Below are positions 23,801-28,588 of a stretch of 28,588 nucleotides of DNA, one piece after another. The position numbers and the translations under genes were made by a program. Under the pieces are notes generated by a model. That model did no database searches. It was not told the origin of the DNA and saw only the letters and a program-made list of their open reading frames with translations. Numbering within the stretch: the stretch's first letter is position 1; every line of letters starts with the position of its first letter. Source of the stretch: a virus; IMG/VR virus record IMGVR_UViG_3300000736_000153, positions 1 through 28,588 of that record; one strand, given 5' to 3'.

Positions 23801-25510
23801 ACTTGTTATTCCAGTCAAATATCCACTTCCATTTAAAATTCCAGTTAAAGTAAAATTTTGTGATCCAATGGCTCTTACGTCTCCAGTTATCTCCCCAGTT
23901 TTACCACCAGAATATTCAAATTTTATAAATAAATTTTTATTTAAACCACTTGGTGAAGATCTTAAACTACCAGTTATAATATCAAAATTTAAAATATAAT
24001 TATTTTCTTTATAATCGCCTACTCCAGTTTGAATACCACTTCTTACAAAATAATCAGTTATATCATCAGTATTAAGATTAACATTAACATATCCAGAATA
24101 TGATCCTGTTGTTGTGAAGTTTTGAGTAATTTGACCGAAATTAGTGAAAAGATTTAATTGAACTTCGTATAATCTTTCATCTTCAACTTGACCTTGAGTT
24201 AAATTATAATGATTAATTGAGAAAAACCCACTATCAGTAACATATTCTGATAGATTTTCTATCGCAAAACCAGTTGGTACTGTTACTGTACCGCTATATA
24301 TTCTGAATTCAAGATTATTAGAATTATCAATTGAGCCAGTTAAGTAATTTGTTCCTGTAATATAAAATATTGGACTTAAATTTATATTGTAGGCTGGTCT
24401 AGTTCCTAGAATATTTATATTAGAATTTGCGCCGCATCCAGTTGTATTTATATAATATCCAGTTGTAATAAAATTGTTTTTGTCACCATTCAAGCAGATT
24501 AGATTATTATTAATATAATAAGAAAATTTATTTGGAGAAATATTACCAGATATATTTACATTTTGATTTGTATCATAAAAATAAATTAATCTATTTTCTG
24601 GATCAAAAATTTTGCCTTTATCAAATCTAAAATTAAAATTTTCGGAATATATTCTATCCCTAATAGACATATAATTTTGAAAGATTTCGGAACTATTTAA
24701 AGCTCTATTATAAGCTCTAATCACGGCGAATTTTCCAGTAGTATACATCGCTGAAATTCCAGCGTCTACTCTTCCCTGTCGAGCTATATAAGTTGGTATT
24801 TCTCCATTCGGATCATCTGTTCCATTTCCATCTCCAGCACTTCCACTAAAATCTAATAATCCATCCATATAGTAGGATGTATATAATGTATTTGTATCTG
24901 GAAATATATTTCCAGAATTACGATTAACTACAGTAAAATGAAACCATTCATTAGGAGATATTTTTTTATTAGTAAATTTTGCCGCAGCACTATATCTAGT
25001 ATCATCATAATTCATTGATAATGATGATTGATTATTTTGATTTTTACCAGATATAAAAATTAATTGATTTGCGCCCATTCTTTGGCCAAATAAAGCTCCT
25101 CCACTATATTCTTGAGTTGGAAGAGCTGAAACTTTTGCTAGAATTTCTATAGTATAATCTTTATTAAATAAAAATAATGGATTAGCAACAACTGCATCAC
25201 CACTTCCATATTGATCTATTCCGTTGAATGAAATAGATCCACCTCCATCAACATCAAAAGTAGGATTGTTTACTAACTTATAATCACAATTATTACTACT
25301 TAAATCATTCCAATTATTATCTCCAGAATAACTATTAGGGTTTGATGCATCAAGATGTAAAATTAAGCCATTATCCACGAAAGATTCTTTATAACCACCA
25401 GTAAATCCTAGATTGCAAGTTCCATTTAAATTATCTAATAAAATATTTAAATTAAAAGATATTCCAGTTTGGTCACTTAAAGATAAGAAATTATTTCCAG
25501 AAAAAAACAT
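20867..25510 (-). CDS. giant tail adhesin: LamG-like domain plus FG-GAP propeller repeats
   Basis: This 1547-residue structural protein is likely a virion adhesin. Residues ~46-285 are a concanavalin/LamG-like domain (NGLILHLDASNPNSYSG, SISFNGIDQY, WFHFTVV, YMDGLLDFSG, FAVIRAYNRALNSSEI), common in phage receptor-binding and capsid-decoration proteins. Residues ~290-650 are beta-rich, with repeated Y-x-TG and ITG motifs. Residues ~660-1380 hold about 13 FG-GAP/integrin-alpha-like repeats (FGxSxxxNxxGNxxxIGxP, then GxVYIYTGNxxxW), enough for two beta-propellers. The last ~170 residues return to the TG-rich style. No signal peptide or protease motif is seen. The next gene starts two bases after its stop (TAAAAATG on the minus strand), so the fibre gene is probably co-translated. 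Ligand is unknown; sugar or surface-protein binding is inferred from the domains. Confidence 0.82.
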   Translation of the reverse strand: MFFSGNNFLSLSDQTGISFNLNILLDNLNGTCNLGFTGGYKESFVDNGLILHLDASNPNSYSGDNNWNDLSSNNCDYKLVNNPTFDVDGGGSISFNGIDQYGSGDAVVANPLFLFNKDYTIEILAKVSALPTQEYSGGALFGQRMGANQLIFISGKNQNNQSSLSMNYDDTRYSAAAKFTNKKISPNEWFHFTVVNRNSGNIFPDTNTLYTSYYMDGLLDFSGSAGDGNGTDDPNGEIPTYIARQGRVDAGISAMYTTGKFAVIRAYNRALNSSEIFQNYMSIRDRIYSENFNFRFDKGKIFDPENRLIYFYDTNQNVNISGNISPNKFSYYINNNLICLNGDKNNFITTGYYINTTGCGANSNINILGTRPAYNINLSPIFYITGTNYLTGSIDNSNNLEFRIYSGTVTVPTGFAIENLSEYVTDSGFFSINHYNLTQGQVEDERLYEVQLNLFTNFGQITQNFTTTGSYSGYVNVNLNTDDITDYFVRSGIQTGVGDYKENNYILNFDIITGSLRSSPSGLNKNLFIKFEYSGGKTGEITGDVRAIGSQNFTLTGILNGSGYLTGITSLAATGYNGLSGVSVTGFITGSTQNYAFITGNVSMARTLVATGYYLNQQFIDNQDFVLNTFTSNGYIDYNNIITSIFTQNIQSFATPTYEINSPIRVSSNDSGTFFILSNQETISSTGSVLFFTGNGVSWDLKSQYSGISGDIQFGKEIKINREGNNFAISSTVGDPLTGRVYLLTGSNQSIYDAQIIENSGEYFGSSLALNSGNILVIGNQGDNNNSGSANIYKKYDLYSKNIISGSYNPNQLGIGNTDNFGISTQFNGNGDKLFIGASNKGKGNTQYGTGSIFIYTGNGSNWSQYFEISGDSNITNLGRSLAVNSSGNILMAAGFDSRNFGTINSGLVYVYTGNEKNWNKVAVLSGSQSSGASFGSSISLNTSGTVAVIGGPLWNGSNLSTESAYTGAAWIFTGSGSNWGEVARITGFSNRYAGQFGYSTAISDDGNTIAIGQPFYGRPTTTSALATGAVWIYTGNGSTWDQAALITGSSSQTRFRFGNSISMNSSGNMVLVGLGNATSPYTAFLFTGSGSNWDTAATFTGSNVFWGTEVNLNKSGNQVLISNTLDNLDGNTTGAVYLYTGNGNEWGQALSFTGEVLNQPSFSGDYYNFGYNTATSPNGKILAISSNTFSSNIEKHDYVSIFSTDIGWTKNQWQQISKISGNSNISTNNFGSSSDINRNGNVIIVGSPNGTNGRSYIFTGDYNNYNLLSTLVGSGNITNDNFGCSVSLNEIGDTAAVGAQGYNFNSGGVYIYTGNQNGWIQSSFISGNINSTAYFGNKVILNKYGNLLAIGAPYDDLGSGAIYIYTGNQNSWTQYNRINSSNLDILSSSLLGTGIDFVNFGNINTVFANNYNFNRTHAFADINFTGYITNLVATGFVSRTGNYLFTGLITGQEYTKSFFDAFDISTGYYLNGFLTGISGLNKDIINNMYTGSGIIDIDTNRLHVMVKSRNYFNNEDDITGRLTLSGYNITNKYKSVIISGISHNQR
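21380..23530 (-). repeat. about 13 FG-GAP beta-propeller repeats within the adhesin
   Basis: Protein-level repeats of ~45-65 residues. Each has an FG[SNYC]S-type strand, an N-x-x-GN turn, a strand ending in I(G/S), a variable loop, and a G-x-[VAI]-[YW]-[IL]-[YF]-TGN-x-x-x-W strand. I count 13 copies, from SPIRVSSNDSG to GSGAIYIYTGNQNSW. DNA identity between copies is low, unlike the neighbouring fibre repeats, so this array is older or under diversifying selection. Boundaries are approximate. Confidence 0.75.
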
Positions 25511-25511
25511 A

Positions 25512-27803
25512 TTATTTTAGAATCCTCATTTTTTGTGGGCCAATTTTTTGCATAACAACTTCTTCTTTTGGTCTTTGTTCTGGTCTATTTTCAAAATTTA
25601 AATCTGTAAAAACACCATTATCATTTAAATAAACATTAAAACTAGTTAAACCTGAATTAGAATTTAAATATTGATTAAGATCTCCATAATTCATACCAAT
25701 TATTTTTAAAGAAATACTTCTTCTAAAGTTTGTATTTTTTATATTTAAATTTCTACTATTTTGTTTAATATTTGTTATATTCACAGTACCTACCGATGGC
25801 TCTTCTGTCGTAACATCATTTAAGTGAATTGAATAACTCATAACATTTGGGTTTACAGCATAATTTGAATCACTAGTCAAATTCATTGTTTTAATTCCTT
25901 CTTCTGTATAAAATAGAGTTCCTTCAGCTTTTATATAACCTAAGTAATTTTGTTCAGAGGGGAATATGATGTTAATACTATTATTATTTAATAAATTAGT
26001 TACCGCAACACCTTCTGAGAGTTTAGAAAATAAACCTACAGCAGGAGATGATAATCTTGTACAAACTCTTCTACAAATATCTACTCCAACATCTTTTTCA
26101 CAAATAGTTTGGCAACCAACTATTTCATCGCTTTCATATTGAGCAGGAATAATTCCTTCTTCTGAAGCGTTATAATTATTAAAAGTTGGAGTTACTTGAA
26201 GTAGTGGTTTGTAAGCAATTAATGTTAATCCTCTATATTTATCAGCATTTGTATTATTTGGATTTATTAATAGAAGTGCATCTCTGATTTGATCTGCAAT
26301 TTCGCCTTCTATATTTAGAAAATTTGGTCCCAAATTATCTATATTTAAATTATTCACATTATCTTCTAAATAAGATGCCCCTCCTCTAGTAAATAAACAT
26401 GAAGATGGAGGAGGCATTGTAAAACTACCTCCATAAGCTCTCCAAGGTGCGGGCTGCGTACAATCTGGCTCTGGATTTACCGTAGTAGATAAAGTTAATC
26501 TCGCGCTATCAGAGCAATATAAATCTTTCCATTGAACATAATTTGCATTATAATAGTATTTTCCTATAAAATCGCTAGCTATAGAACTTTCTCTCGCGGC
26601 GTTAGCCTGATCGACAGCTTGATTGTAATCACCAATTACTATTACGGTTTGACCACCGCTATTTACGAATTCATTTATATTTTTCAAAACAGTTTGTAAA
26701 ACAAAATCTTCTATACCATTATATCTTAAATTAAATCCTAATAAACGGTATCTTCCACCTTGCAGATGATATAATGTTCGCAGCTGTTGATTGTATTTAG
26801 ATAACGCGCAACCAATTTTAAAAGCAGATCCATAATTAACATAATCATTAAAAAAAGCGTTCTCAACAGTAATGCAATTGTAAGTAATTGGAAAAAAATC
26901 TATAAATTGTCTTTCCTTTGTTCTAGAAGGTTTAAGTATAAAATCAACGTTATCTTGTTGATAAGTACCTTCTAAGGATTCATTTTCAGAATAACTTGAT
27001 ATAGGTAAATTAGGATTATTTTGATCAAAATTTTCATTTATAAAAGTTGAGACAGGAGTTAAATCTACTGGATTTCTTAAATCTACAAAAATTAAACTAT
27101 TAGTAATAAAATCCCAATAATAATTGAAACCGAAATCAGAACACCAATTTGATAAAACTTCTCTTAGAGTGCCTGTATATGAAGTTCTGTAATCTGGATT
27201 AATGTCAAGAAAATTCTTAAAAGTAAAGTTTGGGATTTTTGCCATAGTTGTCAATAAACTTGAAAAATTATATTTAACGTCTGGAACATCGCAAGCTTGA
27301 TCAATAAACTCTTCATCTCCAACGACTAAAAGATTATTTACTAAAAGATTTGGGGAATTAGCTAGACTTCTAGTAACTATTCCATTTGTTGGCCCGATGC
27401 TGTTGTCGCAATTCGCGCAAATAACATCAATTGAAAAATTTTGAGTCGTTTCATTTATTTTATAATGCCTATTTGTTAATCCAACAAAATATCTATCTAA
27501 TAAAATAGATCCATCAGAAAATGTACATGTAATTATCTCTTCATTTACTGCCACGCTTTTAGTATGAGAAATAAAATACATTTCTGGAAAGATTAAATCA
27601 CCAAATTGGATTCTATAAGATGTTGTTAAATTTTTATCTGGTAAAATTATATTAGTGCCTTGCTCGTAAACAATGTCTATCGTTAATTTATTAGAACTTT
27701 CACTATATCCTTGGCTTATTTGCGCAGAATATATATATCCATTAGCAAACCTACCATCTGGGTAATTACCTATTCTAATCTTTTCAATAGATCTTATTGG
27801 CAT
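25512..27803 (-). CDS. large cysteine-rich tail structural protein (possible hub/baseplate)
   Basis: This 763-residue protein is a probable tail component. I do not recognise a named family. Residues ~1-120 are beta-rich (RIGNYPDGRFANGYIYSAQI, YRIQFGDLIFPEMYFI). Residues ~205-245 contain SYTGTLREVLSNWCSDFGF followed by YYWDFITNSLIFVDLR, a pattern I associate with hub/Tal-like proteins ('vL..lc.dfG..yyWd...n.l.fid'). It has many cysteines for a phage structural protein (ANCDN, DQACD, DCTQPAP, SSCLF, and CQTICEKDVGVDICRRVC around residue 590). The C-terminus is basic (QKIGPQKMRILK). The start is set by an AAGGAG ribosome-binding site eight bases upstream of the ATG. It lies between two adhesin-like genes, consistent with the tail tip. 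Hub assignment is tentative. Confidence 0.55.
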   Translation of the reverse strand: MPIRSIEKIRIGNYPDGRFANGYIYSAQISQGYSESSNKLTIDIVYEQGTNIILPDKNLTTSYRIQFGDLIFPEMYFISHTKSVAVNEEIITCTFSDGSILLDRYFVGLTNRHYKINETTQNFSIDVICANCDNSIGPTNGIVTRSLANSPNLLVNNLLVVGDEEFIDQACDVPDVKYNFSSLLTTMAKIPNFTFKNFLDINPDYRTSYTGTLREVLSNWCSDFGFNYYWDFITNSLIFVDLRNPVDLTPVSTFINENFDQNNPNLPISSYSENESLEGTYQQDNVDFILKPSRTKERQFIDFFPITYNCITVENAFFNDYVNYGSAFKIGCALSKYNQQLRTLYHLQGGRYRLLGFNLRYNGIEDFVLQTVLKNINEFVNSGGQTVIVIGDYNQAVDQANAARESSIASDFIGKYYYNANYVQWKDLYCSDSARLTLSTTVNPEPDCTQPAPWRAYGGSFTMPPPSSCLFTRGGASYLEDNVNNLNIDNLGPNFLNIEGEIADQIRDALLLINPNNTNADKYRGLTLIAYKPLLQVTPTFNNYNASEEGIIPAQYESDEIVGCQTICEKDVGVDICRRVCTRLSSPAVGLFSKLSEGVAVTNLLNNNSINIIFPSEQNYLGYIKAEGTLFYTEEGIKTMNLTSDSNYAVNPNVMSYSIHLNDVTTEEPSVGTVNITNIKQNSRNLNIKNTNFRRSISLKIIGMNYGDLNQYLNSNSGLTSFNVYLNDNGVFTDLNFENRPEQRPKEEVVMQKIGPQKMRILK

Positions 27804-27811
27804 AAGCCTTG

Positions 27812-27817
27812 CTCCTT
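27812..27817 (-). promoter_or_regulatory. strong ribosome-binding site for the 763-residue tail gene
   Basis: On the minus strand AAGGAG lies eight bases before the ATG (complement of 27801-27803). It is the best Shine-Dalgarno match in the window and fixes the start. The 36-base gap to the upstream stop shows no clear promoter or terminator. Confidence 0.7.
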
Positions 27818-27839
27818 GTACCTATCTATATTTACACTA

Positions 27840-28588
27840 TTAAATAAATCTATTGTATTCATTATTAAATATATCTTGATTTTTATCTTCTATATCTCCA
27901 GTAGGTTGGAGTAGGGTATTGATACAGGAAGTAGATAAATAGTTTCTATTTTGAAAAATTCCATTTAACCATATTTTTTCATTATAATAGTTTTGATTTA
28001 ATATGACTAATTTTAAATTTGCGCCAGTTATTTGATTAAAATAATCATCTTGAACAACATAAATTTGACCGGTTGCTAGATTATTGTTAATAACAAAATG
28101 ATCACCAGTTGCAATATATCCAGTAGGACCATTAGTAATGGTATTTAAATCTTTATCAAAATTCCAATATACTAATGGACTATAATCTTCATAAGATCCA
28201 AAAGCTCTATTAGAAGCTCCAGATCCAGACATAAACCAAGATATTATGCTTGGATCGTAATAAATTGTGCTTCCACTTATATTATTAAATTTGCTATATG
28301 CTCCAGAAGTTCGAGTATAAGTTCCATTTAAAGAATCTTTATCTATTCCAGTAACCCCTGTAATTAAAACCGTATCTATAAATCTTTGAGAAGTATAGTT
28401 TAAACCGCTTATTAATTTTTGCCCATTTAAAAATAAATTAAAATTTATATTATTAGGATTTCCTATAATTATATCTTCTCCAGTAGTATAATTAAATGTA
28501 TCACTTTTTGTATCCGTAAATTGAGCTAATGTATAGGAAATGGTATCCGTATCATCTTTACCATATGGGTTAATTATGAATCTTCCTT
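27840..28588 (-). CDS. tail/fibre-like structural protein, 5' end outside window
   Basis: The frame is open from the window's right edge (first full codon at 28586) to TAA at 27842-27840, about 248 codons with no stop, so the ATG at 28232 is almost certainly internal. The upstream part reads as coherent protein (for example GRFIINPYGKDDTDTISY, NFNLFLNGQKLISGLNY, VLITGVTGIDKDSLNGTY). The downstream part contains SPLVYWNFDKDLNTITNGPTG and IATGDHFVINNNLATG. The segment LNGQKLISGLNYTS, with NLKLVILNQNYYNEKIWLNG later, resembles the repeated beta-modules of phage tail or neck fibres. Style (ITG, TG-Y and GSG motifs) matches the 1547-residue adhesin. It is probably the first seen gene of the same late operon. 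Exact role is unknown. Confidence 0.7.
   Translation of the reverse strand, partial: GRFIINPYGKDDTDTISYTLAQFTDTKSDTFNYTTGEDIIIGNPNNINFNLFLNGQKLISGLNYTSQRFIDTVLITGVTGIDKDSLNGTYTRTSGAYSKFNNISGSTIYYDPSIISWFMSGSGASNRAFGSYEDYSPLVYWNFDKDLNTITNGPTGYIATGDHFVINNNLATGQIYVVQDDYFNQITGANLKLVILNQNYYNEKIWLNGIFQNRNYLSTSCINTLLQPTGDIEDKNQDIFNNEYNRFI

Noticed and set aside
23781-23999. 72-codon + strand frame opposite the adhesin
   Set aside because: It is an antisense shadow of the TG-rich adhesin segment; its Pro/Val-rich product mirrors the ITG/TGY codons.
28232-28232. ATG at 28232 as the start of a 130-residue gene
   Set aside because: The frame stays open for 118 more codons to the window edge and reads as phage structural protein, so this Met is internal.

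Overview
The window is a compact, AT-rich (roughly 30% GC by eye) piece of a tailed double-stranded DNA phage genome. The evidence is a replication and recombination gene set packed with 1-17 base overlaps on the + strand, followed by large phage structural and adhesin genes on the - strand. The standard bacterial code fits every gene: stops are TAA, with TGA only at four-base overlaps. I see no integrase, tRNA, CRISPR array, insertion sequence, terminase or capsid gene. The host cannot be named from this sequence.

Positions 1-10845 (+) form the replication/recombination block. In order it holds a 5'-truncated RecA/UvsX-like recombinase, a small PD-(D/E)XK-like nuclease, a DUF4422 glycosyltransferase, a small acidic protein, a DnaB helicase, ThyX, a DnaG-type primase without zinc-finger cysteines, a RecB/Cas4-type nuclease, and a split DNA polymerase III alpha. 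The split polymerase consists of a stand-alone, degenerate PHP-domain gene, a DnaQ-like proofreading exonuclease gene, a small acidic protein and then the polymerase core. These genes could supply most of a replisome; no clamp or clamp loader is in view.

Positions 10820-18847 (+) begin with a probable ssDNA-binding protein. A GT4 glycosyltransferase follows, with an embedded zinc ribbon and the N-terminal half of a GT9 heptosyltransferase fused to its end; the other GT9 half is the next, overlapping gene. Then come a possible single-strand annealing protein, a 52-residue protein missed by simple length cut-offs, a conserved phage protein of unknown role, a GT8 glycosyltransferase, and two tandem paralogous heptosyltransferases of the autotransporter (TibC/BAHT) type. 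Three sigma70-like promoters (2597, 10820, 14448) sit 6-10 bases upstream of start codons, so their transcripts should be nearly leaderless.

Positions 18840-28588 (-) are structural genes transcribed toward the glycosylation block. From the right they are a 5'-truncated tail/fibre-like gene, a 763-residue cysteine-rich tail protein, a 1547-residue adhesin with a LamG-like domain and about 13 FG-GAP beta-propeller repeats, and a 674-residue tail-fibre protein. About 490 residues of that fibre protein are an uninterrupted x-Ala-x triplet repeat.

The most interesting idea is that the two autotransporter-type heptosyltransferases, tail-to-tail with this repetitive Ser/Thr-bearing fibre gene, glycosylate the phage's own fibre. 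The next is the split polymerase, in which the exonuclease gene lies between the PHP and core genes, an order reminiscent of domain order in Firmicutes PolC.
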